Source: CAZDVK01 sp964508915
GTDB taxonomy: Bacteria; Pseudomonadota; Alphaproteobacteria; Paracaedibacterales; CAIULA01
Assembly (NCBI GenBank): GCA_964508915.1
Contig: CAZDVK010000007.1
Span: 1 to 64,000 of the forward strand
Length of the DNA: 64,000 bases
Direction of reading: 5' to 3'
In this document: piece by piece, positions 45,972 through 54,757 of the stretch
Layout of the letters: each line of letters starts with the position of its first letter
Numbering within the stretch: the first letter of the stretch is position 1
Position numbers and translations under genes: made by a program
Notes under the pieces: model-generated
Database searches by the model: none
The model's input: the letters and a program-made list of their open reading frames with translations, nothing else
What the model was told of the DNA's origin: nothing

Positions 45972-48062
45972 ATGTTAAACCGGTTCAGTTTTAAAAGTAT
46001 AAAAAAAGCATTTTTAGTTATTTTATTTTTTACGGCTGTAGGAAGCTCACATGGTTACGGTACGGACATGGGACCCCTGGTTGTTGTGCCCGCAACTGAA
46101 CCAACAAATGAAAAAATTGTGGCCAAAGCAAGGGAAGTTCTGGAATCAACTGAGCCTGATTTTTTTGGTTTTAAGAGGTTACTAAGCCAAAGACGAACCA
46201 ACCTGGCTTCCCTGAAGGAACCCCTTGAACAAATACAAACTGCAACAGGGAAAAACCTGTTACAGGGTTGTTTGCAACAAAATGGTTTTTTTAATGAATT
46301 ACCCAAAGAACTAGTGGATATTTTTGGTATGGGGGCATTAGATGCTGCCTTAAAGGCCGTAAGTGTTGAAAAAGGCGTTAGAGCTGCTGCACTTTTTTTG
46401 AGAGATGAAAGAAGATGTGAAGGACCTTTGCCAGATTTCTTGAAAAGGTACGCCCAAGAAAACGCTGCGGCAGCAGTGACGAAAATATTGAGGGCATTTT
46501 ATCCAGAAGATCTTCAAGTTATTTTCGAACAGGTCCCTTTAACTGCTGGGCAAAAAGAAGCGCTTTGCCCAACGCTGATGGCATGGCGAAATAAAAGTGG
46601 GCAAACGCTTGCCCATCATTTTTTCCTTAGTCCTTTGGCTTTATTCAGACTTTCCGAAATAACAGGCCCAGAATTTTTGGATGTACCAGATAATAGCGGA
46701 AAAACAGTGTTTGAAGACCCCCGTTTTCCTGGTTGGCTTAAAAAAGCTGAAATATCTGCAGATTTTTTGGCTTTGGTTACAGAAAAAGTAAAAACCCATA
46801 TTGTGAAAGCTGTTCAATGTGAACTAGGTCAATTAAGCAAAGACCAACCTAACAATTTAGACAGCTTGCTAGGTTTTTTGGTAGATTTTCCTTTTGATGC
46901 AGATCAAAAAGAAGCCGTTAAGGGCATGTTGATGGCATGGCGGTCTGGTCCTGAAACGGGTAACGGTACTTTGGCACATCAGTTTGCTGAAAGGCCAAAA
47001 GAACTTTTGCACTTATTAACCACCTTAACAGGGGCTGATATTTTAACTATTCCAAATGCAGCAGGAACCTTACCCCTTCATGCGGCCAATTTGGCAGGTT
47101 TTGCGCCAAAGAATCCGGGGGAATACCAAGACCTCATGGAACTTATTGATGATTCTTCAGAGGATGAGGAAGATGATACGCTGGAGCCAGAAAAATTAGC
47201 TATTTTGAGCGAAGCCTCAAGAATTTCAGACAAATATGGCGTTTCAGCTGAATCTGTTGCTGGAATGCATAAAGCTTTTTTGGAAAATGAAGGTGGTGTA
47301 GATAGTTTTCCAGCAAAGCCAGCTATTTGGAGAGATATGTGGGGCTTCCCTGAAGTCGTTAATCTTTTCTCTGCTATTATGCAACAACCAAAAGATTTCT
47401 TAGATCCCTTTTTCCAACAGACCTATGACCCAAGCCTAAGGCAAAGTGTGAACGCCACTTGGTCCGAGGTTTTTAATTTGTGCTCAGGTACCCCTCAATA
47501 CCCGAAATACAAAACACAAATGGCCCACAGTGTGCAGTTTTTAGATGGGTTTATGGAATGTTTAACGCCTGATGTAAAAGACGAGGATGATGCTGATACC
47601 AGTATAGCCTTTGTAAATGTATTGTCAGGTCACAGTTCTTTTGGTTTTAACCCCAACAGGCGCGCAACAGATGATGAAGCAAATGTTATGGTTTCGGCTT
47701 TGTTGAAACTCGGCTTAAGGGCAAAGGCTCAAGGTCAAAAGGAATTTTTCAGATCTTTCAAGCAGGATCCTGTTGATGCTTTAGATGCCCACGCCAGGGT
47801 TATTTTAAATAATCATCAGTTGGTGTGTGCCCAAATAGCAATGGTTGGTTATTTAGCAGGTGTAGATCGTGTTAATGCCAGGTTTGATGATGATGTTTTT
47901 GCAGAAGTAGACCGTGCTATTAATTCTCACGCTCTATTTGGGGAAAGCAAATCCCAAGCAACGTTTAGAAAACGCAGTGAAGGGGGTGCTATTCCTGATT
48001 CTTGCTTTTCCCTTTCTGGGGTATTGATCGGAACACATAGCTATGACGATGATGAATGGTAA
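45972..48062 (+). CDS. Large secreted protein with internal duplication, unknown
   Basis: No family recognised; 696 residues with a signal peptide at about 1-28 (basic start, then a hydrophobic run, ...SHGYG). Two segments repeat: residues about 190-255 (LTAGQKEALCPTLMAWRN...TLAHHFF...FLDVPDNSGKT) and about 307-378 (FDADQKEAVKGMLMAWRS...TLAHQFA...ILTIPNAAGTL). The repeat has an ankyrin-like flavour (TLAHxF...LL...IPNxxGxxPLH), but lacks the strict consensus. An acidic patch DDSSEDEEDD lies near residue 393. GGGGG ribosome site upstream. Ends before a strong terminator. Could be an exported effector; untested. Confidence 0.7.
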   Translation: MLNRFSFKSIKKAFLVILFFTAVGSSHGYGTDMGPLVVVPATEPTNEKIVAKAREVLESTEPDFFGFKRLLSQRRTNLASLKEPLEQIQTATGKNLLQGCLQQNGFFNELPKELVDIFGMGALDAALKAVSVEKGVRAAALFLRDERRCEGPLPDFLKRYAQENAAAAVTKILRAFYPEDLQVIFEQVPLTAGQKEALCPTLMAWRNKSGQTLAHHFFLSPLALFRLSEITGPEFLDVPDNSGKTVFEDPRFPGWLKKAEISADFLALVTEKVKTHIVKAVQCELGQLSKDQPNNLDSLLGFLVDFPFDADQKEAVKGMLMAWRSGPETGNGTLAHQFAERPKELLHLLTTLTGADILTIPNAAGTLPLHAANLAGFAPKNPGEYQDLMELIDDSSEDEEDDTLEPEKLAILSEASRISDKYGVSAESVAGMHKAFLENEGGVDSFPAKPAIWRDMWGFPEVVNLFSAIMQQPKDFLDPFFQQTYDPSLRQSVNATWSEVFNLCSGTPQYPKYKTQMAHSVQFLDGFMECLTPDVKDEDDADTSIAFVNVLSGHSSFGFNPNRRATDDEANVMVSALLKLGLRAKAQGQKEFFRSFKQDPVDALDAHARVILNNHQLVCAQIAMVGYLAGVDRVNARFDDDVFAEVDRAINSHALFGESKSQATFRKRSEGGAIPDSCFSLSGVLIGTHSYDDDEW

Positions 48063-48136
48063 AAATGGGGTGTCTAAAAAGTTCTAAAAAGAAGTGAAGG
48101 TCTACACTTCCGCATATTCCTTCATTGCCAAAACTT

Positions 48137-48171
48137 ATATCTTCCCCGCTAAAATGGGGAAGATATTTTTT
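48137..48171 (+). terminator. Intrinsic terminator
   Basis: Perfect 11-bp stem ATATCTTCCCC/GGGGAAGATAT with 8-nt loop, followed by five T. It lies 75 nt after the large secreted-protein gene and upstream of rpoH, so it separates the two units. It is the clearest rho-independent terminator in the window. Confidence 0.88.
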
Positions 48172-48317
48172 CATAATCAAAATTATATGTCCTGCGCCGT
48201 ATGGGTTACTTAAATTTATTAGCCCTAAAATTTTTCCAATCTTAATAATTTGTTAAGGAAATGGTGGAATAATAAAGATGAATTTCATGTTGTAATTTTA
48301 GAAACAAGGAGGGGGAA

Positions 48318-49196
48318 ATGATGAATTTTCTAAATACACAAGCGCACCCTTCCGATGTTTCATTTATAAAGGCAGCTATGGCTATGCCTCTTCTTTCGCA
48401 GGAAGATGAACACAGGTTAACGTGTGCCTGGCACGAAGAAAGAAACGAAAAAGCACTTCATGAAATTACCAACAGCTATGTTCGCCTTGTTGTTAGTATT
48501 GCCTTACGGTATCGGCATTATAAAATTCCTTTGTCAGACTTAATTCAAGAAGGGGTAATTGGCCTGCTTGAAGCCGCTGAACGGTTTCAACCAAACCGTA
48601 ACGTTCGGTTTTCAGCTTATGCAAAATGGTGGATTCGGGCTTATATACAAAGTTTTATTTTAAGAAATTGGTCTATTGTGCGAACGGGTACAACCAGCGC
48701 CCACAAAAACCTTTTCTTTTCTTTAAACAGAATTAAGGATTCCTTGTTATCTGTGTCAACAGATGATATGTCGGATGACATTCGTCAAAAAATATCTGAA
48801 CTATTGAAGGTAACCGTTCAAGATGTAAGCTTTATGGAACAGCGTCTGGGGGCCCATGATTTTTCCCTTAGCGCACCAACATCTCAAGAAGGAAACGTTG
48901 ATTGGCAAGACCTTTTGTGTGATACACAACCAACGCCAGAAGAAAATAGCCTAACGAAATATCAAGAAAAGAAATATCAGCTGTGGATTGAAGAAGCATT
49001 GCACTGCTTGAACCCAAGGGAAGTATATATCATTTATAACCGTCGTCTTCATGAACCCTCTCAAACGCTTGAAAAGCTGGGGGAAGATCTGAAAATTACA
49101 AAAGAAAGAGTTCGCCAATTAGAAGCCAGGGCTATTCGAAAAATGCGGTATTATTTCCTAAGTAATCATATGGGGGCCATGGTTCACAGCCTTTAA
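48318..49196 (+). CDS. rpoH: Heat-shock sigma factor RpoH (sigma-32)
   Basis: Directs RNA polymerase to heat-shock promoters. 292 residues: region 1.2 near 20-45, region 2 (SYVRLVVSIALRYRHYKIPLSDLIQEG... FSAYAKWWIRAYIQ) from 55 to 120, and the RpoH box HKNLFFSLNR near 133 that marks the subfamily, then region 4 (LGEDLKITKERVRQLEARA) at the C terminus. A very strong ribosome site (AAGGAGGGGG) precedes the start. Preceded by its own promoter region after the terminator. Element copy 4 starts 59 nt after its stop. Confidence 0.94.
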   Translation: MMNFLNTQAHPSDVSFIKAAMAMPLLSQEDEHRLTCAWHEERNEKALHEITNSYVRLVVSIALRYRHYKIPLSDLIQEGVIGLLEAAERFQPNRNVRFSAYAKWWIRAYIQSFILRNWSIVRTGTTSAHKNLFFSLNRIKDSLLSVSTDDMSDDIRQKISELLKVTVQDVSFMEQRLGAHDFSLSAPTSQEGNVDWQDLLCDTQPTPEENSLTKYQEKKYQLWIEEALHCLNPREVYIIYNRRLHEPSQTLEKLGEDLKITKERVRQLEARAIRKMRYYFLSNHMGAMVHSL

Positions 49197-49254
49197 AGCC
49201 CTAAGCAAAATCAGATTATTAATCTTTTAAAAACCCCTTCGTTTCTTAACCTCA

Positions 49255-49585
49255 TTTTAACCACTTAGGGTATATGATCATAAGTGGCGGTAAGTTAAAC
49301 CATCTAAAGGGTGGTTCGAAGCTGGATGTTAATCTGTTTTCTAACATATGACAGTGTTTGTGTGTGATTAGAAAACCCGTTCGGCTGACTGTACCATGCG
49401 CGCGCATGGGAAGGGAAGCTGGTTGATAATGACCGGAAGTCATTGTTCAAGCGAAACCTGGATTGTGTTTTGAAAAAAACATAAAAAAGGGAATGGGCGG
49501 AGCTTTGTTGAGGTGCGCGGAGGGGTGGCGCTGTGCACTGGTTTTTCGGGGTCTAGGTGGGCCCCACGCAGTGGGCGCAGTATGC
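49255..49585 (+). repeat. Structured dispersed element, copy 4
   Basis: Fills the 413-nt gap between the convergent genes rpoH and murA; no gene is supported. Order: TTTTAACC with hairpin CCACTTA/TAAGTGG (49261-49287); 7-bp hairpin AACCATC/GGTGGTT (49298-49316); hairpin closed by GTTTTCTAA/TTAGAAAAC (49336-49376); 16-bp perfect palindrome CCATGCGCGCGCATGG (49394-49409); hairpin TTGA..AATGAC/GTCATT..TCAA with loop CGGAA (49423-49450); TTGTGTTTT/AAAACATAA (49463-49484); TTGTTGAGG (49505-49513); AGGTGGGCCCC (49555-49565); TATGCCC. Long blocks match copy 3 in reverse orientation. Confidence 0.85.
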
Positions 49586-49609
49586 CCAAATCCTAATTTA
49601 CACTAATTC

Positions 49610-50875
49610 TTAAGGTTGCATAATCCTTTCAATTACAGCTCCACAAGCACTCAATTTTTCTTCAATTTTTTCATAGCCCCGGTCTAAATGATAGACACGG
49701 CCCAGGGTTGTTTCTCCATCAGCTGCTAAAGCTGCTAAAATTAAACAAACAGATGCCCGCAAATCCGTTGCCATAACGGGGGCACCACTTAGGTTTTTAA
49801 CACCCCGTACCAAAGCCGAAGACCCATGAACTGTAATATTAGCCCCCATGCGGCATAATTCTGGCACATGCATAAAACGGTTTTCAAAAATGGTTTCCGT
49901 AATCATGGATGCCCCTTCAGACAAAGTCATTAATGCCATGAATTGGGCCTGTAGGTCTGTTGCAAAACCGGGAAAAGGTTCTGTCATAATATCGGTGCCT
50001 ATCAAACGGCCAGAGGGCGATTCCACCAACAAGCCATCATCATGCTGCGTTAACTTAGCACCACTTTGTTCCAGAACTGATGACACTGTGGGCAACAAGT
50101 TTAAATGACCGCCTTGAATTTTTAATGCACCCCTTGTAACAAGCGCTGCCATCACATAAGTACCCATTTCAATGCGGTCAACCACAACTGTATGGGTTGC
50201 TTCACGCAAGGATTCCACGCCCTCAATGGTTATGGTATCCGTTCCAGCCCCAGTAACATGAGCACCCATGGCATTTAAACAATTCGCCAAATCAACAATT
50301 TCTGGTTCCCGGGCTGCGTTAATTAATGTTGTGGTACCTTTTGCTAATGACGCTGCCATCATTAAATTTTCAGTGGCTGTGACACTAACCATGGGCATGG
50401 AAATTTCAGCCCCAACCAACCCATTGGGGGCCGATGCATGAATATACCCGCCCTCCAATTCAATATGCGCACCCAACTTTTTAAGCCCCTGCAAATGAAT
50501 ATCCACAGGCCGTGTTCCAATGGCGCATCCACCCGGCAAGGAAACTTTGGCTTCTTTTGCACGGGCCACCAGGGGCCCTAAAACCAAAATAGATGCACGC
50601 ATCTGACTGACTAACTCATAAGGGGCCGTTGTGCTGGTAATATCTTTTGTTTGAAAGGTATACGTATTTTTTTCCTGAGTAATAAATGCACCATGCTGCG
50701 CTAATAAAGCAGCCATAGACTGGATATCGCTTAGATTTGGCACATTGTGCAGCACCAAGGGTTTATCTGTTAATAAAGCTGCACACATCAATGGAAGGGC
50801 CGCATTTTTGGCGCCACTCACAGAAACGGTTCCTTTTAAAGGGGTACCCCCCACAATACGAATAATAGATGACAT
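49610..50875 (-). CDS. murA: UDP-N-acetylglucosamine 1-carboxyvinyltransferase
   Basis: First committed step of peptidoglycan synthesis, adding enolpyruvate to UDP-GlcNAc. 421 residues; KN motif SGAKNAALPL near residue 20, and the active-site loop GGCAIGTRPVDIHL near 115 with Cys (fosfomycin target) present. RLIG...FPGFATDLQAQFMAL is typical. It follows dcd by 6 nt. Confidence 0.96.
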   Translation of the reverse strand: MSSIIRIVGGTPLKGTVSVSGAKNAALPLMCAALLTDKPLVLHNVPNLSDIQSMAALLAQHGAFITQEKNTYTFQTKDITSTTAPYELVSQMRASILVLGPLVARAKEAKVSLPGGCAIGTRPVDIHLQGLKKLGAHIELEGGYIHASAPNGLVGAEISMPMVSVTATENLMMAASLAKGTTTLINAAREPEIVDLANCLNAMGAHVTGAGTDTITIEGVESLREATHTVVVDRIEMGTYVMAALVTRGALKIQGGHLNLLPTVSSVLEQSGAKLTQHDDGLLVESPSGRLIGTDIMTEPFPGFATDLQAQFMALMTLSEGASMITETIFENRFMHVPELCRMGANITVHGSSALVRGVKNLSGAPVMATDLRASVCLILAALAADGETTLGRVYHLDRGYEKIEEKLSACGAVIERIMQP

Positions 50876-50881
50876 CAGAAA

Positions 50882-51436
50882 CTATAACCTTGGTAGTGTA
50901 ACACCTGTTTGCCCCATGTATTTACCCATGCGGTCTTTATAAGAAACATCACACGGCGCATCGCTTTTAAAAAATAAAAACTGGCAAACACCTTCATTGG
51001 CGTAAATTTTAGCTGGCAACGGCGTTGTGTTTGAAAATTCTAATGTCACATGCCCTTCCCATTCCGGTTCAAGGGGGGTGACATTCACAATAATTCCGCA
51101 CCGGGCATAGGTTGATTTGCCCAAACAAATAACCAGCGTATCCCGTGGAATTCGAAAATATTCAACAGTTCGCCCTAAAACAAAACTGTTAGGCGGAATA
51201 ATACAAACATCTGTTTCCCGGTGAACCAGGCTGTCTTGAGAAAAATCTTTCGGGTCCACAACAGCACTGTGTACATTTGTGAAAATCTTAAACTCACTTG
51301 CCACGCGGGCATCATACCCATAAGAAGAAAGCCCATAAGAAATAACGCCTTGGCGCTTTTGGGATTCAACAAAAGGTTCTATCATGCCATGCTTAACGGC
51401 TTGCTCACGAATCCAGGAATCAGGTTGAATTGACAT
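50882..51436 (-). CDS. dcd: dCTP deaminase
   Basis: Deaminates dCTP to dUTP for thymidylate synthesis. 184 residues starting MSIQPDSWIREQAVKHGMIEPF. SSYGYDAR near residue 36, the catalytic segment LVICLGKSTYARCGIIVNVTPLEPEWEGHVTLEFSNTTPLP has the conserved Glu, and the C-terminal GKYMGQTGVTLPRL is standard. First gene of a dcd-murA pair. Confidence 0.95.
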   Translation of the reverse strand: MSIQPDSWIREQAVKHGMIEPFVESQKRQGVISYGLSSYGYDARVASEFKIFTNVHSAVVDPKDFSQDSLVHRETDVCIIPPNSFVLGRTVEYFRIPRDTLVICLGKSTYARCGIIVNVTPLEPEWEGHVTLEFSNTTPLPAKIYANEGVCQFLFFKSDAPCDVSYKDRMGKYMGQTGVTLPRL

Positions 51437-51584
51437 TGAAACAGGTAAATTAAATCAACAGTTAAAGGCATCATAGCGTAGATGTATTTAAGTTTCAGTA
51501 GATTTATTAAAAAATCAAAACTACTGTGCAAATTACTATGAACCTACTGTGTATACCAGGGTTGCACAGTTCATTTCACAGTAT

Positions 51585-52910
51585 TTATTGTTTCTTTGGG
51601 TACAAAGCCAGCGTTGTAATGGGCATAGAATCAAAAACAACATGAAACGCTTCGTCAACTTGTGCTTTGGTGACAGCACCTAATTTATCGTCCCAATTTT
51701 CAATATCATCCAAGGTAAACCCAACACCCAGGCGGGATAATTCTTCCAAAGAGTTAAGGGAACCATCTTTTGCAAAAACGAAGTTGGCCATTAAATCACT
51801 TTTCGCCATGTCTACATCCTGTTGGCTGATGCCGCTTTTTAGTTTTTCTAGGTAAGCTTTCAGTTCAGCTTTCAAAACGTTGACATCCATGGTTGGGCTT
51901 AGGCTTGCCCAAATACTGAATCGTGCGCAATCATACACCTCTGCCCCGTCATAGGAAGAACTAATAGAAAGGGCTAATTTTTTTTCTTCAACAAAGTGTT
52001 TATAAAACTGGGTTGTATCGTTACCCCCTAAAATTTGCGATAACACAATTAAAGGAAAGCAATGTTTTGTTTCACCCAAACGGTGGCTGGGGGCCGCGTA
52101 ATACCACCCTAAAATAATTAGGGAATTTCTTTTGTTTTCCTGCTCAATGTGGGTTGTAATGCCATCGTGGTCAGGCTCGGTGGGTCGAACCCGTGGCGGT
52201 ACAGCTTTGGCTTTTAGGGGGCCAAAATATTTTTCAGCGAATGGCATAACTTCATCTAATGTGGCAGCGCCTGTCACAACCAAAACGGCATTGCTTGGCG
52301 TGTAATAAGTATCATAGTGTTTGCGTACATTTTCATAATTATAAGCACTAATATGATGGGCGTATCCGATAGGTGGAATACCATAAGGATGATACCAATA
52401 ATTTGACCGTAACATAGATTCCATAGCCGCCCCAAATGGGTGATTATCTAGGCGCATTAACCGTTCCTGCTGAACCACATCCCGTTCAGAGATCACATCA
52501 GCTTCTGTAAAGGTTAAATTCACCATACGGTCCGCTTCAATGCGAATCATATCCTCTAAATAATTTTTTGAAATTGTTGTGTGATAATACGTGAAATCAT
52601 AGGTTGTGTAGGCGTTATAGCTGGCGCCCCGTTCTGATGCAAATCGGTCAAAACTTTTGACGTCTTTGGTTCCTTTGAACATCATATGTTCTAAAAAATG
52701 TGATAAACCGTAGGTTACAATAGGGTCGTCGGAACAACCATTTTTGTATAAAACCCCCACACTGACAACCGGGGCTAAATTATTAGTAATCACCACAATT
52801 TGAAGACCGTTTGGTAATGTTTTGGTTTGTGCGTTCAGTGTTTTGGCCATGGAAGCCTCTTGAAATAAAAACGTTAATATAAAGAAAATAAAATGAATCA
52901 ATAGACGCAT
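51585..52910 (-). CDS. M16-family zinc peptidase (active-type subunit)
   Basis: 441 residues with a signal peptide at 1-22. It carries the inverted zinc motif H-F-L-E-H in GLSHFLEHMMFKG near residue 74 and the second metal-binding Glu in the following helix, so it should be the catalytic partner. Family: pitrilysin/insulinase-like, related to PqqL and mitochondrial processing peptidase. It sits downstream of, and abuts, a second M16 gene. Probably periplasmic proteolysis; substrate unknown. Confidence 0.9.
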   Translation of the reverse strand: MRLLIHFIFFILTFLFQEASMAKTLNAQTKTLPNGLQIVVITNNLAPVVSVGVLYKNGCSDDPIVTYGLSHFLEHMMFKGTKDVKSFDRFASERGASYNAYTTYDFTYYHTTISKNYLEDMIRIEADRMVNLTFTEADVISERDVVQQERLMRLDNHPFGAAMESMLRSNYWYHPYGIPPIGYAHHISAYNYENVRKHYDTYYTPSNAVLVVTGAATLDEVMPFAEKYFGPLKAKAVPPRVRPTEPDHDGITTHIEQENKRNSLIILGWYYAAPSHRLGETKHCFPLIVLSQILGGNDTTQFYKHFVEEKKLALSISSSYDGAEVYDCARFSIWASLSPTMDVNVLKAELKAYLEKLKSGISQQDVDMAKSDLMANFVFAKDGSLNSLEELSRLGVGFTLDDIENWDDKLGAVTKAQVDEAFHVVFDSMPITTLALYPKKQ

Positions 52911-54271
52911 TACGACTGACCAGCTGTTACAAAAGCTAACTTTTCTGGGGAAAAGACCTGCTGAATAACCTTGTTAACTTCTTGAACTGTTAGTTTTTCA
53001 TAATAACTATTTCGTTTCGACACAAAATCTATGGGCAAATTATCAAGACGGCAACTTGTTAAAATTTTAACAAGTTTTGGGGTTGAATCAAACCCAAGGG
53101 CGTACCCGCCTATAATGCGCTTTTTAAAAAATTCTAATTCTTGTTCTGTAATTCCTGAGGTTGCAAATTCTTTCATAACATTTCGAATAATTTGAATAAC
53201 TTCTTGGACAGCTTCCTTTTTCGTTGCTGTCATTCCCAATGAAAAAGGTTCAAGCAGTTTTCCCTGGCTTAGGTTGGCAGAAATACCATATGTTAAGCCG
53301 CGCTTTTCACGAACTTCTTCCCACAAACGTGACAAAGGGCCGCTAATCAAAACCTGATGGGCAAAGTTGAATGCATAAAAATTTGGGTCCTGTCGGTGCA
53401 AGACAGGAAAGGAAAACACAATATTAACCTGGGGAAAGGGGGCTTCTGTATGTTTAACTTCTGTCACCTTTTCAAGTGGCAACGACGATGGTACTTGCAA
53501 GGCTTCGCCCTTAGGTAAATCCTGAAGAACACCTTCCACCATATCTGTGACTTGTTTTTCATTCGACTGCCCAGCTACAACCACAAAAGCAGCGGCCTGG
53601 GTTGCAATTTTCTTCAAAGCATTGCGAAGCTGGTCCGGTGTGATGTTTGGAATGCTATCAATTTTTTGCTGCGTTGAAATGGCGTATGGGTGATTTTTTG
53701 GAAATACGCCTTTTTTAAAAGCTTCTACCGCTATAACATTGGGTTCATGCAAGGATTGTTTAAGATTAGCTACCAGTTGTTCTTTAACCCGACGAACATC
53801 GTCATCAGCAAACCGGGGCTGCGTCAGCATCAGCTTAATCAATTCAAAAGCTTCTTGGGCATTCGAAGCCAACGTCCGAAAGAAAACGGTAAAATGGTCA
53901 CCATCACTGTATATGTTAATACTAATTTTCTTTTCTACTAACTTTCGCTTCAGTTCCTGGCTGGTATAAGGGCCCGCCCCTTCATCAAGCAAACATGCTA
54001 ATAATTGAGAAAGGCCTGGACAGTTTTCTTCATGCAAAGAAGCAGCCCCATAACGAAATGTTATTTGACCACTTAAAACAGGAATATCGCATGGCACAAA
54101 CCAAATGGGTTCACCATAGCATTGAGGTAATTCTGATATATTAACAGGTGTTGTCACGGAAGGGGCTTCCTTTCTGGGGCAAATGGCTGCATGTTTGTTT
54201 TTGAAATAAAACGCCCCAATTGTTAAAGCAGCCAGTATTAAGCATAAGAAAAAGATTCGGTTTTTGTTCAT
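52910..54271 (-). CDS. M16-family peptidase-like protein (inactive-type subunit)
   Basis: 453 residues with an N-terminal membrane anchor or signal (about 6-22). M16 fold throughout (GAASLHEENCPGLSQLLACLLDEGAGPYTS), but the zinc motif HxxEH is replaced by LSQLLACLLDEG, so catalysis is not expected. Such proteins pair with an active M16 subunit, here the next gene, which overlaps it by one base. Its 5' end overlaps the lipoprotein gene by 4 nt. Confidence 0.88.
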   Translation of the reverse strand: MNKNRIFFLCLILAALTIGAFYFKNKHAAICPRKEAPSVTTPVNISELPQCYGEPIWFVPCDIPVLSGQITFRYGAASLHEENCPGLSQLLACLLDEGAGPYTSQELKRKLVEKKISINIYSDGDHFTVFFRTLASNAQEAFELIKLMLTQPRFADDDVRRVKEQLVANLKQSLHEPNVIAVEAFKKGVFPKNHPYAISTQQKIDSIPNITPDQLRNALKKIATQAAAFVVVAGQSNEKQVTDMVEGVLQDLPKGEALQVPSSLPLEKVTEVKHTEAPFPQVNIVFSFPVLHRQDPNFYAFNFAHQVLISGPLSRLWEEVREKRGLTYGISANLSQGKLLEPFSLGMTATKKEAVQEVIQIIRNVMKEFATSGITEQELEFFKKRIIGGYALGFDSTPKLVKILTSCRLDNLPIDFVSKRNSYYEKLTVQEVNKVIQQVFSPEKLAFVTAGQS

Positions 54272-54750
54272 GGACCTGTATCAACTTTTTGATTTGCGTC
54301 AACTTTCTGATCTGTTTTTTGATCTGTATTGATAGAATTCACATTCGTCTTGAATTCATCTTTCCAAGAAGCCATTTTTTCCGTCACTTTATCGGATAAA
54401 GATGCATCAACAGAGGCTTCTTTATTAACAGTTTCCCGAATACTTGGGTCAGGTGTTTGTCCTTTAGCTGCTTGATCGACAAGGGTTTTTTCAGAAGTCG
54501 ATGTTGCTGCCTCTTCTTTTTTAACACCTAGAGCTGCTTGAGCTGCTTCTGATGAAGTTTGACCAGCTGGGGTTTGAGTTGCCCCATCTTTAGGTGGTCT
54601 TAATTTATAGTCCTTCGGAACGCTAAGCGGGGGGTTATCTGACACATTAAATTCATTAGGTTGATAATGATCCAGACCCAGGGTATTGCGCATATCGCAA
54701 CCAGACAAAAGAAAAGCGGTCATAGGAAGAAATAAAAAAATACGACTCAT
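54268..54750 (-). CDS. DUF3035-like outer-membrane lipoprotein (possible BamF)
   Basis: 160 residues with a lipobox LLSGC (Cys about residue 18). Just after it comes LGLDHYQPNEFNVSDNPPLSVP..YKLRPP, which matches the alphaproteobacterial DUF3035 pattern (x-P-D/N-E-F-x-V...PPL...P..LRPP), associated with the BamF subunit of the outer-membrane protein assembly machine. The rest is a disordered Ala/Gln/Lys/Thr-rich tail with repeated DQK and VDxNQK units. Next to lspA, which processes lipoproteins. The BamF assignment is an inference from the motif. Confidence 0.7.
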   Translation of the reverse strand: MSRIFLFLPMTAFLLSGCDMRNTLGLDHYQPNEFNVSDNPPLSVPKDYKLRPPKDGATQTPAGQTSSEAAQAALGVKKEEAATSTSEKTLVDQAAKGQTPDPSIRETVNKEASVDASLSDKVTEKMASWKDEFKTNVNSINTDQKTDQKVDANQKVDTGP

Positions 54751-54757
54751 AAAAAAT

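Noticed and set aside
49298..49330. tRNA-like GGTTCGAA stretch in element copies 3 and 4
   Set aside because: Resembles a T-loop, but no acceptor stem, anticodon arm or CCA can be folded around it.
6579..49585. Insertion sequence or group II intron explanation for the dispersed elements
   Set aside because: No transposase or reverse transcriptase, no terminal inverted repeats, no target duplications seen, and no domain V motif; a non-autonomous element is still possible but unsupported.
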